DNA of 64,000 bases from contig NZ_LT629775.1 of assembly GCF_900105395.1 (NCBI RefSeq), positions 4,548,001 to 4,612,000 on the forward strand. Reading direction: 5' to 3'. This DNA is from Streptomyces sp. TLI_053 (GTDB lineage Bacteria; Actinomycetota; Actinomycetes; Streptomycetales; Streptomycetaceae). Positions 41,914 through 50,969 of the stretch are shown here, piece by piece. Below the pieces are notes generated by a model. The model was given only the letters and a program-made list of their open reading frames with translations, made no database searches and was not told where the DNA came from. Position 1 is the first letter of the stretch. Each line of letters opens with the position of its first letter. The translations under genes were made by a program, and so were the position numbers.

Positions 41914-42792
41914 TCAGCCGACGCGTTCCTCGGGGAACGTACCGTCGATCGTCAGCTCGTCGTACCCCGGCCAGCGGACGGTCAGCCGCTCCCCCCGCAC
42001 CTCGGCCCGGCCGAGCACCGGCTCCAGCGAGCGGTCCGCCGCCGCCCCCAGCGCCTCGGCGGCACTGCGCACCGGCGTCAGCTCGCGCAGCACGGTGACG
42101 GTCGGCGGCAGCATCCCGAACCGGCCCTCCTCGTAGCCCCGGACGGCCTCGGCCGGGGTGAGCCAGGCGACCCGGTCCGCCTCGCCGACCTCGAGGGCGG
42201 CACGCTGCCCGGCCGGCAGGGCGGCGACGAAGAACCAGGTGTCGTACCGGCGCTCCTCGAAGGCCGGGGTGATCCACCGGGCCCAGCCGCCCAGCAGGTC
42301 GCTGCGGAGCAGCAGCCCGTGGTCGCGCAGGAAGTCGGCGAAGGAGAGCTCGTGGGCCTCCAGGGCGGCGCGCTCGGCGGTCCAGTCCCGGGGCTCGGCG
42401 ACGCTGTCGGCATCCGGACCTGCCAGCAGGACGCCGGCCTCCTCGAAGGTCTCGCGGACGGCAGCACAGACCACGGCCTGCGCGGTCCGGGCGTCCACGC
42501 CGAGCCGTTCGGCCCACTCCTGCGGGCCGGGACCGGCCCAGCCGAGCTCGGCCTCCGCGTCCCGCCGGTCGACCCCGCCGCCCGGGTAGGCGTACATCCC
42601 GGCCGCGAACGCCATCGACGTCCGCCGTCGCAGCAGGTACGCCTCCGGGCTGGCGTCCGTCCCGGTGTCCCGGAGCAGCACCACGGTGGCGGACTGCCTG
42701 GGCACGGGCGGGGTCAGCTCCCCGGCGTCCGCCGCCCTGATCCGGGCGGGCCAGCCGGGGGGCATCGGGAGCGTCGTTGCTCGCTGGTCCAT
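41914..42792 (-). CDS. NUDIX hydrolase (NUDT19/RP2-like, interrupted box)
   Basis: This 292-aa protein starts at ATG 42792. SATVVLLRDTG opens the fold. The NUDIX box is split: YPGGGVDRRDAE is separated by about 30 residues from AAVRETFEEAGVLLAG. Such an insertion is typical of the NUDT19-like group, in which some members hydrolyse CoA esters. Near the end, RVAWLTPAEAVRGYEEGRFGMLPPTV is conserved in the group. It is upstream of the small protein/MBL pair on the same strand, 125 bp away. Confidence 0.87.
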   Translation of the reverse strand: MDQRATTLPMPPGWPARIRAADAGELTPPVPRQSATVVLLRDTGTDASPEAYLLRRRTSMAFAAGMYAYPGGGVDRRDAEAELGWAGPGPQEWAERLGVDARTAQAVVCAAVRETFEEAGVLLAGPDADSVAEPRDWTAERAALEAHELSFADFLRDHGLLLRSDLLGGWARWITPAFEERRYDTWFFVAALPAGQRAALEVGEADRVAWLTPAEAVRGYEEGRFGMLPPTVTVLRELTPVRSAAEALGAAADRSLEPVLGRAEVRGERLTVRWPGYDELTIDGTFPEERVG

Positions 42793-43080
42793 GCCCGGAT
42801 GCTAAGCGCCCGGGGGCGGGCTTGGACAGGGGTGATCCGTTCGTGCGGACCGTCTCCGACGGACCGTCCCTCCGCGGGCCCGCGTGCGCTCGCCCGGGCA
42901 CACGCCCGTCCCGAGGGCCGTCCACCCCGGACGCACGTCCGCCCCGGACTCCGTACGGGGCCGGGGCGGACGGGGCGTCGAGGTGTCCGTCGCGTCGGGG
43001 GTGTCCGTCGCGTCGAGGGTGTCCGGCGCACTCGAGGGCGTCGAGCGCGCCGAGAGTCGTCCGGTCGCGGGTGCGGTCGG

Positions 43081-43551
43081 TCAGGCTCCGGCGCGGACCC
43101 GGACCTGGATCTCGACCTCGACCGGGGCGTCCAGCGGCAGCACGGTGACGCCCACCGCGCTGCGGGCGTGCACGCCCGCGTCGCCGAGCACCTTGCCGAG
43201 CAGCTCGCTCGTGCCGTTGATCACGCCCGGCTGGCCGGTGAAGTCGGGGGCGGAGGCGACGAAGCCGACGACCTTGACGACCTGCTCGACCAGGTCGAGG
43301 TCACCGATCACCGACTTGACGGCGGCCAGGGCGTTCAGCGCGCAGATCTGCGCGAGCTCCTTGGCCTCCTCCGGGGTGACCTCGGCACCGACCTTGCCGG
43401 TGCTCGGGAGCTTGCCCGCCACCATCGGCAGCTGGCCCGAGGTGAAGACGAAGTCACCGGTACGCAGCGCGGGCACGTAGGCGGCGACCGGGGCGGCCAC
43501 CGGCGGCAGGGTCAGGCCCAGTTCGGCCAGCTTCTCCTCGACCTTGCTCAT
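43081..43551 (-). CDS. RidA family protein
   Basis: This 156-aa protein starts at ATG 43551, overlapping the DUF4177 stop by ATGA. FVFTSGQLPMVAGKLPSTGK and the C-terminal RSAVGVTVLPLDAPVEVEIQ are RidA/YjgF features. The usual catalytic arginine of canonical RidA (R105 in the IPARSA motif) appears here as HARSAVGV. RidA deaminates reactive enamine intermediates such as 2-aminoacrylate. Rv3678c is the mycobacterial counterpart at the same location. Confidence 0.88.
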   Translation of the reverse strand: MSKVEEKLAELGLTLPPVAAPVAAYVPALRTGDFVFTSGQLPMVAGKLPSTGKVGAEVTPEEAKELAQICALNALAAVKSVIGDLDLVEQVVKVVGFVASAPDFTGQPGVINGTSELLGKVLGDAGVHARSAVGVTVLPLDAPVEVEIQVRVRAGA

Positions 43552-43706
43552 GCCTGCTTCTCCCGCTTGAAGTAGGCCACCAGCTGCTCCGGGTTCGGAC
43601 CCGGTACGACCTGGACGAGCTCCCAGCCGTCGTGGCCGAAGTTGTCCAGGATCTGCTTGGTGGCGTGCACCAGCAGAGGTGCCGTCATGTATTCCCACTT
43701 GGTCAT
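43548..43706 (-). CDS. DUF4177 small protein
   Basis: ATG 43706 encodes 52 aa: MTKWEYMTAPLLVHATKQIL and then DNFGHDGWELVQVVPGPNPE, ending FKREKQA. KWEY at the N-terminus with DGWELV is the DUF4177 signature. The stop overlaps the RidA start (ATGA), so it is the first gene of a coupled pair, divergent from the ArsA-like genes. Function unknown. Confidence 0.85.
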   Translation of the reverse strand: MTKWEYMTAPLLVHATKQILDNFGHDGWELVQVVPGPNPEQLVAYFKREKQA

Positions 43707-43906
43707 GGCCAGACTCTAGACGTTCCGTCCCGGCGATCGGCCCCGGTCCGCGCCCGGGCGCGCTCGTGCGTGTGAGGTGGCCCACAAAGCGGGCATGATT
43801 CGAGTCCGGCGCCCCGGGTAGTCCCGGCATCCGGTGCGGTCCCTGGTTACCCTCGCGGGAGGGCACCTGCGTGGTGCCGGCCCTCGGAGACGGACGGAGA
43901 CGGAGC

Positions 43907-45028
43907 GTGGCACGCACCCCCGGCCAGGCGGCCCGGCGCGATCCCGACTGGGAGGGCGTACGGCTGCACGTGGTCAGCGGCAAGGGCGGGACCGGGAAGA
44001 CCACCGTGGCAGCGGCGCTGGCACTGGCGCTCGCGGCGGAGGGACGCCGGACCCTGCTGATCGAGGTGGAGGGCCGGCAGGGCATCGCCGAACTGTTCGG
44101 CATAGCGGCGCTCCCCTACGAGGAGCGCCGGATCGCCACGGTCACCCCGGCCCAGCTGGGCCTGCCGGCGAGCGGCGCGGCGAAGGGGTCGCCGGGCGGC
44201 GGCGCGAGCGGATCGCCGGGCGGCCCGGTGAGCGGGGAGCTGCACGCGCTCGCCATCGACACCGAGCAGGCCCTGCTCGAGTACCTCGACATGTTCTACA
44301 AGCTCGGCCGGGCCGGGAAGGCGCTGCAGAAGGTCGGGTTCGTCGACTTCGCGACCACCATCGCCCCCGGCGTCCGGGACGTGCTGCTGACCGGCAAGGC
44401 CTGCGAGGCGGCCCGCCGCAAGGGCCCGGACGGACGGCGGACCTACGACGCGGTGGTGATGGACGCGCCGCCGACCGGCCGGATCACCCGGTTCCTGAAC
44501 GTCAACTCCGAGGTGGCCGGGCTGGCCCGGATAGGGCCGATCCACAGCCAGGCGCAGGCCGTGATGCGGGTGCTGAAGTCACCGGAGACCGCCGTGCACC
44601 TGGTCACCCTGCTGGAGGAGATGCCGGTCCAGGAGACCGTGGACGGCATCGCCGAGCTGCGCGAGGCCGGTCTGCCGGTGGGCGGGGTGCTGGTCAACAT
44701 GGTCCGGCCGCCGCTGCTGGACGCGGCCGCGGTGGCCGCGGTCGACGGCGACCACCGCGAGGAGGTCGCGCTGGCGCTCGGCGAGGCGGGTCTCGGCGGC
44801 CGCTCGCGCAAGCCGGACACCGTCCGGGCGGCGGTCGAACCGCTGCTCGATCCACTGCTGGCACAGGCCAGGGAGCACGCCGAGCGGGTGGAACTGGAGC
44901 GCGCCCGGCGCGCCGACCTGCAGCACCTGAAGCTCCCGACCTACGAACTTCCACTGCTGGGCGAGGGTGTGGACCTCGGCACGCTCTACCGGCTGGCGGG
45001 CGAACTGAAGCGTCAGGGGGCAGCGTGA
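43907..45028 (+). CDS. ArsA/Get3-like ATPase, first of a pair
   Basis: The 373-aa protein is taken from GTG 43907 (VARTPGQAARRDPDWEGVRL), with GGAG 7 nt upstream. Deviant Walker A VVSGKGGTGKTTVAAALAL and VMDAPPTGRITRFLNV (switch II/Walker B) identify the ArsA/Get3 family. A Gly/Ser-rich insertion (SGAAKGSPGGGASGSPGGP) lies near residue 90. The pair corresponds to Rv3679/Rv3680 (BagA/BagB), which form a complex in mycobacteria; no arsenite-binding cysteines are present. Its stop overlaps the GTG of the second gene. Confidence 0.9.
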   Translation: MARTPGQAARRDPDWEGVRLHVVSGKGGTGKTTVAAALALALAAEGRRTLLIEVEGRQGIAELFGIAALPYEERRIATVTPAQLGLPASGAAKGSPGGGASGSPGGPVSGELHALAIDTEQALLEYLDMFYKLGRAGKALQKVGFVDFATTIAPGVRDVLLTGKACEAARRKGPDGRRTYDAVVMDAPPTGRITRFLNVNSEVAGLARIGPIHSQAQAVMRVLKSPETAVHLVTLLEEMPVQETVDGIAELREAGLPVGGVLVNMVRPPLLDAAAVAAVDGDHREEVALALGEAGLGGRSRKPDTVRAAVEPLLDPLLAQAREHAERVELERARRADLQHLKLPTYELPLLGEGVDLGTLYRLAGELKRQGAA

Positions 45029-46233
45029 GCGGGCGGACCGGCACCGACGGACAGGACACCACCGGACAGGGCGGAGCGGGCGTCGGCGGCAGCCGGCTCG
45101 CCGTGGACGAGCTGATCGACAACCCGAAGACCCGGATCATCGTCTGCTGCGGCTCCGGCGGCGTAGGAAAGACCACGACCGCGGCGGCGATCGGTCTGCG
45201 GGCCGCCGAGCGCGGCCGCAAGGTCGTCGTCCTGACCATCGACCCGGCCCGGCGGCTGGCGCAGTCGATGGGTCTGACCGAGCTCGACAACACCCCCCGG
45301 GTCGTCAAGGGCGTGACCGGCGACGGCGAGCTCCAGGCCATGATGCTCGACATGAAGCGGACCTTCGACGAGGTCGTGCTGGCCCACGCCGACCCCGAGC
45401 GGGCCCGCGCGATCATGGAGAACCCCTTCTACCAGTCCCTGTCGGCCGGCTTCGCGGGCACCCAGGAGTACATGGCGATGGAGAAGCTCGGCCAGCTGCG
45501 GGCGGCCGAGGAGTGGGACCTGATCGTCGTCGACACCCCGCCGTCCCGGTCCGCGCTGGACTTCCTGGACGCGCCGAACCGGCTCGGCTCGTTCCTCGAC
45601 GGCAAGGTGATCCGGATCCTGACCGCCCCGGCCAAGGTCGGCGGGCGGTCCGCGATGAAGTTCCTGAACGTCGGGATGGGCCTGATCACCGGCACCCTCG
45701 GGAAGATCTTCGGCGCCCAGCTGCTGACCGACGTCCAGACCTTCGTCAGCGCGACGGACTCGATGTTCGGCGGCTTCCGGGAGCGGGCGGACCGCACGTA
45801 CCAGCTGCTCCAGGCGCCGGGCACGGCGTTCCTGGTGGTGGCCGCCCCGGAGCGGGACGCGCTGCGCGAGGCGGCGTACTTCGTGGACCGGCTGGCCGCC
45901 GACCGGATGCCGCTGGCCGGGCTGGTGCTCAACCGGGTGCACGGGACCGGCGCCCCGCAGCTCACCGCCGAGCGGGCGCTGGCCGCGGCCGAGGCGCTGG
46001 AGGAGAACGGTTCCGAGCAGGTCTCGCCGGACGCCGAGCTGCTGGCGGCCGGACTGCTGCGGCTGCACGCCGAACGGATGCAGGTGATGGTGCGCGAGCG
46101 GCGGACCCGTGACCGCTTCGTCTCGGTGTACCCCGACGTGCCGATCATCGAGGTCGCCGCGCTTCCCGGGGACGTCCACGACCTGGAGGGACTGCGGACG
46201 ATCGGCGAACGGCTCGGCGGGTCCGCGGACTGA
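45025..46233 (+). CDS. ArsA/Get3-like ATPase, second of a pair
   Basis: This 402-aa protein starts at GTG 45025, overlapping the previous stop (GTGA). Walker A IIVCCGSGGVGKTTTAAAIG is followed by LTIDPARRLAQSMGL and IVVDTPPSRSALDFLDAPNR (switch II). After a nearly identical core, the C-terminus has VYPDVPIIEVAALPGDVHDL. Together with the first gene it should form a heteromeric ATPase of unknown client. It is convergent with wblA. Confidence 0.92.
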   Translation: MSGRTGTDGQDTTGQGGAGVGGSRLAVDELIDNPKTRIIVCCGSGGVGKTTTAAAIGLRAAERGRKVVVLTIDPARRLAQSMGLTELDNTPRVVKGVTGDGELQAMMLDMKRTFDEVVLAHADPERARAIMENPFYQSLSAGFAGTQEYMAMEKLGQLRAAEEWDLIVVDTPPSRSALDFLDAPNRLGSFLDGKVIRILTAPAKVGGRSAMKFLNVGMGLITGTLGKIFGAQLLTDVQTFVSATDSMFGGFRERADRTYQLLQAPGTAFLVVAAPERDALREAAYFVDRLAADRMPLAGLVLNRVHGTGAPQLTAERALAAAEALEENGSEQVSPDAELLAAGLLRLHAERMQVMVRERRTRDRFVSVYPDVPIIEVAALPGDVHDLEGLRTIGERLGGSAD

Positions 46234-46351
46234 CACCCGGTGGCTCGGCGGACCGGACCCGTCCGGCCGGACCCACCGGCGCGGTCCGGGCCGTCGACCC
46301 GGACCTCCGGACCCGAGCCCCCCGACCCGGGTGGTGCGCGCCGACTCCGCT

Positions 46352-46374
46352 CCGCACGGCCGAAGCCCGTGCGG
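46352..46374. terminator. Hairpin between convergent arsA-like gene and wblA
   Basis: Perfect 8-bp arms CCGCACGG (46352-46359) and its complement (46367-46374) flank a 7-nt loop, 7 bp before the wblA stop. Confidence 0.5.
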
Positions 46375-46381
46375 CGGTGGC

Positions 46382-46705
46382 TCAGCCCGCCTGGGCGTAG
46401 TCCGTCAGTATCACGCCGGTGGCCAGCGAAGTCTCGTACTCGGTGCGGGCCGTCTCCAGCAACCGCCGCCACGAGATCACGGTCGGCCGCCGACGCAGCA
46501 GCGCTCGCCGCTCGCGTTCGGTCATCCCGCCCCAGACCCCGAACTCCACCCGGTTGTCCAGCGCGTCCGCCAGGCACTCCGTGCGCACCGGGCACCCGCT
46601 GCACACCGCCTTGGCGCGATTCTGCGCCGCCCCCTGGACGAACAGTTCGTCCGGATCACTCGTGCGGCAGGCGGCCTGCGCACTCCAGTCGTCTACCCAG
46701 CCCAT
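46382..46705 (-). CDS. wblA: WhiB-like regulator WblA
   Basis: This protein of 107 aa is counted from ATG 46705 (MGWVDDWSAQAACRTSDPDE), where the family begins and GGAGAGG stands about 11 nt upstream; an ATG at 46762 adds 19 residues. Four iron-sulfur cysteines are C in AACR and in AVCSGCPVRTEC. The VEFGVWGGMTERERRALLRR segment is the WhiB turn and DNA-binding helix. WblA is a pleiotropic repressor of antibiotic production and a switch for sporulation; WhiB4 is its mycobacterial counterpart beside ponA2. The 3' end (TGVILTDYAQAG) differs from S. coelicolor WblA as I remember it. Confidence 0.95.
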   Translation of the reverse strand: MGWVDDWSAQAACRTSDPDELFVQGAAQNRAKAVCSGCPVRTECLADALDNRVEFGVWGGMTERERRALLRRRPTVISWRRLLETARTEYETSLATGVILTDYAQAG

Positions 46706-47115
46706 GCCGGCGCCGTCCTCTCCCGAATCGAGGCTCCCCCACGGCGGCAACGGCATATTCACCGTTGCCAGTTGAGGACGTTACGGAAGAACGACAGCTT
46801 GCAACAGCCCCTTCGGGCTCAATCTCGAATGACCCGATTGGACTATGGGTGGCGATCAGCTCACTCGTTGGAGTGATCGCAGGTCGCAAGCATTGCCAGG
46901 ATCGCGTTCAGTACTCTCGCCACGCGGGCCGTCACACAGTGCTACCGGACACAGGTGTGCAGCCACCAACAGCTGCCTCAAAAACGCGCCAAAGGAAGGC
47001 AATTCGGGCAATTCTCATCACTCACAAGAGTGATCGATGCTGACGCAGCGAAGCTGTCGCAAGCTTGTGACAAGCCTAGGCGAACACCTGCCCCGGTGTG
47101 CGGCATTCGGCAACG
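46706..47115. other. Long divergent control region wblA / pbp
   Basis: About 420 bp of comparatively AT-rich sequence separates wblA from the penicillin-binding protein gene. It contains a 13-bp palindrome GCTTGTGACAAGC at 47063-47075 and two AGTGATCG direct copies (near 46871 and 47030). A long 5' leader for wblA is likely. No gene is supported in it. Confidence 0.5.
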
Positions 47116-47121
47116 TAGGGT
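47116..47121 (+). promoter_or_regulatory. -10 element for a probably leaderless transcript
   Basis: TAGGGT ends 7 nt before ATG 47129. A TANNNT element at this distance with no ribosome binding site (TTCTCCCC lies between) is typical of leaderless actinobacterial mRNAs. No good -35 is seen. Confidence 0.5.
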
Positions 47122-47128
47122 TCTCCCC

Positions 47129-49474
47129 ATGGCACCGAAGCGCCCCCAGGCACCCCAGCCCCCAGGCAACACCGGAGCTCCGCGCGGCAAGCGCCGCGGG
47201 TCACCGCTCGACTACGCGGGACACGGAGTGAAGTTCCTGGGGGTCAGCGTGCTGTCCGGAGTACTGCTGGCGGGCATGGCCCTGCCCGCCGTCGGCGCGC
47301 TCGGCCTGACCGCCAAGAACACGGCGGAGGGCTTCTCCAACATCCCGGACGACTTCAAGACGCCGCCGCTCACCCAGGCGACCCAGATCTTCGACGCCAA
47401 GGGCGGCCTGATCGCCAAGGTCTACGAGCGCGACCGCACCGTCCTCACCGCCGACCAGATGTCCCCGTACATGCGGCAGGCGCAGGTCGACATCGAGGAC
47501 GCCCGCTTCTACGACCACGGCGCCGTCGACCTCAAGGGCGTGCTCCGCGCGATCAGCAAGAACGCGGAGAGCGGCACCGCGTCCCAGGGCGCCTCGACGC
47601 TGACCCAGCAGTACGTGAAGAACGTCAACGTCGAGAAGGCCGGCGACGACCAGGCCGCCGTCCTGGAGGCCCAGCGCAAGACCCTGGGCCGCAAGATCCA
47701 GGAGCTGAAGGTCGCGATCAAGCTGGAGGAGGATCTGACCAAGGACCAGATCCTCACCAACTACCTCAACATCACCTTCTACGGTCACCAGGCGTACGGG
47801 ATCGAGGCCGCCTCGCAGCGGTACTTCAGCAAGTCCAACAAGGACCTCACCGTCGCCGAGGCCGCCACCCTGGCCGGCCTGGTGCAGAACCCCTCGCAGT
47901 ACGACCCGGTGCGCTTCCCCGACAACGCGGTGAAGCGGCGCAACGTCGTGATCGACAAGATGGTCGAGAACAAGCACGTCACCCCGGAGCAGGCCAAGGA
48001 GGCCAAGGCCGCCCCGCTGGGTCTGAAGTACAAGGACCCGCAGAACGGCTGCATCACCGCCCAGGCGGGCATGGGCTTCTTCTGCGACTACGTCCGGCAC
48101 GTGGTCAAGCAGGACCCGGCCTTCGGCAAGAACGCCGCCGAGCGGAAGAAGTTCTGGGACCAGGGCGGTCTGAACATCTACACCACGCTCGACCCGGACA
48201 AGCAGGCCGCCGCCCAGGCCGCCGTCACCGGCAAGGTCAAGGTCACCGACCCGGTGTCGGCCGCCGCGACCATGATGGAGCCGGGCACCGGCAAGATCCT
48301 GGCGATGGCCCAGACCCGCCCGTACGGCCTGGAGCCGTCGAAGAACCAGACCGTCGTCAACCTCAACGTCGACGCGGCGATGGGCGGCGGCAACGGCTTC
48401 CAGCCCGGCTCGACCTTCAAGCCGATCATCGCCGCGGCCGCGCTCGAGAACGGTATGGCGCCCACCAAGCCGTACCCGTCCGAGAACCGCATCGAGTGGC
48501 CGACGATGAAGACCTGCGAAGGCACCTGGAAGAACACCTACAAGGGCAACGAGCGCTACGTCCCGAACGAGAGCAAGAGCGAGGTCGGCCCCTACGAGCT
48601 GAAGCAGGCGATGGCCCTCTCGGTCAACACCTACTTCGTCCAGATGGAGCAGGACATGGGGCTCTGCCCCGTCAAGCAGATGCTCGACAAGCTCAACATC
48701 ACCACCACCGCCTCCGGCGCCAAGCTGGACGTCGTGCCCTCGATCACCCTGGGCACCAAGGAGATGTCGCCGCTGACCATGGCGAACGTCTACGCGACCT
48801 TCGCCGCGCGCGGCAAGCACTGCACGCCGATCGCGATCAACAAGATCAGCACGGTCGACGGCAAGGAGGTCAAGGTCCCGCAGACCACCTGCACCCAGGC
48901 CTTCTCCGAGCAGACCGCCGACGCGCTGAACACCGTCCTGCTCAACGTGACCGAGAAGGGCACCGGCGCCACCCTCGGTCTGGAGGACGGCCGCCAGATC
49001 GCCGGCAAGACCGGTACCACCGACAAGAAGAAGGCCGCCTGGTTCAGCGGCTACACCCCGCAGCTCGCCACCGCGGTCTGGATCGGCGGGCCCACCGGCG
49101 GCGTCGAGATGAAGAACATGAAGATCGGCGACACCTACTACGGTGCCGACGGCGTCTTCGGTGCCACCGGCCCCGGTCCGATCTGGAAGATGGCCATGGA
49201 CGGCGCGCTCAAGGGCTCCCCGAAGGAGACCTTCCAGACCATCGACATCCCGGACCCGGCCCCCAAGCCGGACCCGAACGCCACCCCGGGTGCGACCCCC
49301 CCGGCCTCGCCCGCCCCGGGCGGCGACCCGAACGCGGGCGGCAACCCGCCGCCGCCGGCGGCCAACCCGAACCCCGGCACCAACGCGGGCGGCCTGATCG
49401 GCGGCGGGTTCACCTTCCCGCCGGGGGTCATCGGCGGCAACGACGGCGGCGGGAACGGGCGCGGCCACCACTGA
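47129..49474 (+). CDS. Class A penicillin-binding protein (PonA2-like)
   Basis: This 781-aa bifunctional peptidoglycan synthase starts at ATG 47129. A short cytoplasmic tail and one membrane helix (about 38-58) anchor it. The glycosyltransferase domain has catalytic Glu123 in DIEDARFYDHGAVD and STLTQQYVKN. The transpeptidase domain has Ser428 in GSTFK, SVN in SVNTYF, and Lys627 in KTGTTDKK. The C-terminus is a Pro/Gly/Asn-rich tail; the PASTA domain found on mycobacterial PonA2 is not visible. A strong terminator follows. Confidence 0.95.
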   Translation: MAPKRPQAPQPPGNTGAPRGKRRGSPLDYAGHGVKFLGVSVLSGVLLAGMALPAVGALGLTAKNTAEGFSNIPDDFKTPPLTQATQIFDAKGGLIAKVYERDRTVLTADQMSPYMRQAQVDIEDARFYDHGAVDLKGVLRAISKNAESGTASQGASTLTQQYVKNVNVEKAGDDQAAVLEAQRKTLGRKIQELKVAIKLEEDLTKDQILTNYLNITFYGHQAYGIEAASQRYFSKSNKDLTVAEAATLAGLVQNPSQYDPVRFPDNAVKRRNVVIDKMVENKHVTPEQAKEAKAAPLGLKYKDPQNGCITAQAGMGFFCDYVRHVVKQDPAFGKNAAERKKFWDQGGLNIYTTLDPDKQAAAQAAVTGKVKVTDPVSAAATMMEPGTGKILAMAQTRPYGLEPSKNQTVVNLNVDAAMGGGNGFQPGSTFKPIIAAAALENGMAPTKPYPSENRIEWPTMKTCEGTWKNTYKGNERYVPNESKSEVGPYELKQAMALSVNTYFVQMEQDMGLCPVKQMLDKLNITTTASGAKLDVVPSITLGTKEMSPLTMANVYATFAARGKHCTPIAINKISTVDGKEVKVPQTTCTQAFSEQTADALNTVLLNVTEKGTGATLGLEDGRQIAGKTGTTDKKKAAWFSGYTPQLATAVWIGGPTGGVEMKNMKIGDTYYGADGVFGATGPGPIWKMAMDGALKGSPKETFQTIDIPDPAPKPDPNATPGATPPASPAPGGDPNAGGNPPPPAANPNPGTNAGGLIGGGFTFPPGVIGGNDGGGNGRGHH

Positions 49475-49510
49475 GCGGACGGCCCGCAGGGCCTCCGGCA
49501 GGACGGACGA

Positions 49511-49549
49511 GGGGCGCCCCCCGAGCATCTCGCTCGGGGGGCGCCCCTG
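49511..49549 (+). terminator. Very strong hairpin after the PBP gene
   Basis: A perfect 17-bp stem (49511-49527 and 49533-49549) has a 5-nt loop, followed by GTTTCC, 37 bp past the stop. Confidence 0.85.
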
Positions 49550-49705
49550 TTTCCTGCCCTCGGCGTGCTTCCCGGGCCTGCGTCCGGGCGCGTGCGGCCG
49601 GGCCTGCGTCCGGGCATGTGCGGCCGGGCCTGCGTCCGACTCCGCGTGCGGCCGGGCCTGCCGCTCCCCCGCTGCCGCTCGACCCGGCTCCGCTCCGCGG
49701 ACCGA

Positions 49706-50161
49706 TCAGCCGGCGAGGGCGGACTTCACCGCGGCGGCCACCCGGCCGCCCTCGGCCAGGCCGTCGACCTTCGGCCGCACCAGCTTCATCACGGCGCCCA
49801 TGCCCTGCGGACCGACCGCGCCGCTCTCGGCGACGGCCGCGGCCACGATGGCCGTCAGCTCCTCGTCGGACAGCTGCTTCGGCAGGTACCCGGCCAGCAC
49901 CTCGCCCTCGGCCACCTCACGCGCGGCCTGCTCGGCCCGGCCGGCGCTGTCGAACGCCTCCGCGGCCTCCCGGCGCTTCTTCGCCTCCCGGCCGATCACC
50001 TTGAGCACCTCGGCGTCGGAGAGCTCGCGCTTCGTCTTCCCCGCCACCTCCTCGCTGGTGACGGCCGACAGCGTGAGCCGGATGGTGGACGAGCGCAGCT
50101 CGTCCCGGTCCCTGATGGCAGCCGTCAGGTCCTGGTGCAGCTGCTCCTTGAGCGTCGTCAT
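49706..50161 (-). CDS. GatB/YqeY domain protein
   Basis: This 151-aa protein starts at ATG 50161 (MTTLKEQLHQDLTAAIRDRD). It has the YqeY layout: an N-terminal three-helix bundle with SSTIRLTLSAV, then a tRNA-binding-like helical domain (LAGYLPKQLSDEELTAIVAA; GAVMKLVRPKVDGLAEGGRV). It resembles the tail of GatB, suggesting tRNA-linked function, which is not proven. Confidence 0.9.
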   Translation of the reverse strand: MTTLKEQLHQDLTAAIRDRDELRSSTIRLTLSAVTSEEVAGKTKRELSDAEVLKVIGREAKKRREAAEAFDSAGRAEQAAREVAEGEVLAGYLPKQLSDEELTAIVAAAVAESGAVGPQGMGAVMKLVRPKVDGLAEGGRVAAAVKSALAG

Positions 50162-50267
50162 GGCCCCGAGTCTCCCACCTGCCACGTTCCGGCGCCCAGC
50201 ATTAATCCGCCCCCACCCGTCCGCCGTCTCCCGCCCCCGCTCCCCTCGTGTCTTCCCCGCCCCGTAA

Positions 50268-50286
50268 TAACCTCTTAAACTGGTTA
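50268..50286. promoter_or_regulatory. Inverted repeat overlapping a leaderless -10, before the CGNR gene
   Basis: TAACC (50268-50272) and GGTTA (50282-50286) flank 9 bp that include the -10-like TAAACT (50276-50281). The ATG follows 6 nt after that hexamer, without a ribosome binding site. A repressor at this site would block a leaderless transcript. Confidence 0.45.
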
Positions 50287-50287
50287 C

Positions 50288-50908
50288 ATGACGGACGAGC
50301 GAAGCCCCGGCCTGGTCCTGCACTACCCCGGCGGAACGCGCTTCCACTTCGACCCCGGCACGCTCTGCCTGGAGCTCCTGCCCACCGGCGGCCCGGGCCG
50401 CTACGCCCGGTACGAGATCCTGCACCGGCCGTCCGACCTGCTCGAGTGGCTCGGACAGTCCCGGCTCGGCCTGTCGCCCGGCAGCGTCCGGATCAGCGAC
50501 GGCCAACTGGCCGCCGTCCGCACCCTGCGGGACGCCCTCTGGCGCCTCGCCGCGGCCCGCGCGAGCGGCGGCCCCGCGCCCGCCGGTCCCGCCGACCACG
50601 CGGTGCTCAACCGGGCTGCGGCCCGACCGCCGCTCGCCCCGCAGATCGCCCCCGACGGCACCGCGGCGCCGCCCCTGCCCGGCGACGGCGACCAGCTCGC
50701 CTCCACCCTCGCCCGCGACGCCATCGCCCTGCTCACCGGCCCGCACGCGGACCGGATCCGCGAATGCGGCGCCGACGACTGCCAACTGCTCTTCGTCGAC
50801 ACCTCACGCCCCGGCCGGCGCCGCTGGTGCTCGATGGAACGCTGCGGCAACCGCCACAAGGTCCGCGCCCTGCGCGCCCGCCGCGAACGCCCCGGGGGGA
50901 CGACCTGA
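50288..50908 (+). CDS. CGNR zinc-finger protein (ABATE domain)
   Basis: This 206-aa protein starts at ATG 50288. The N-terminal region (TRFHFDPGTLCLELLPTGGP) resembles the ABATE stress-sensor domain. The C-terminal zinc finger is ECGADDCQLLFVDTSRPGRR followed by WCSMERCGNRHK, with the CGNR motif and four cysteines. Such proteins are likely transcription regulators. The inverted repeat at its promoter suggests autoregulation. Confidence 0.85.
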   Translation: MTDERSPGLVLHYPGGTRFHFDPGTLCLELLPTGGPGRYARYEILHRPSDLLEWLGQSRLGLSPGSVRISDGQLAAVRTLRDALWRLAAARASGGPAPAGPADHAVLNRAAARPPLAPQIAPDGTAAPPLPGDGDQLASTLARDAIALLTGPHADRIRECGADDCQLLFVDTSRPGRRRWCSMERCGNRHKVRALRARRERPGGTT

Positions 50909-50969
50909 CGTGTCCCCGGGCGCACCCCGACAGTTCACCTGCTGATCCGCCGTCTGAGAGCATGGACCG

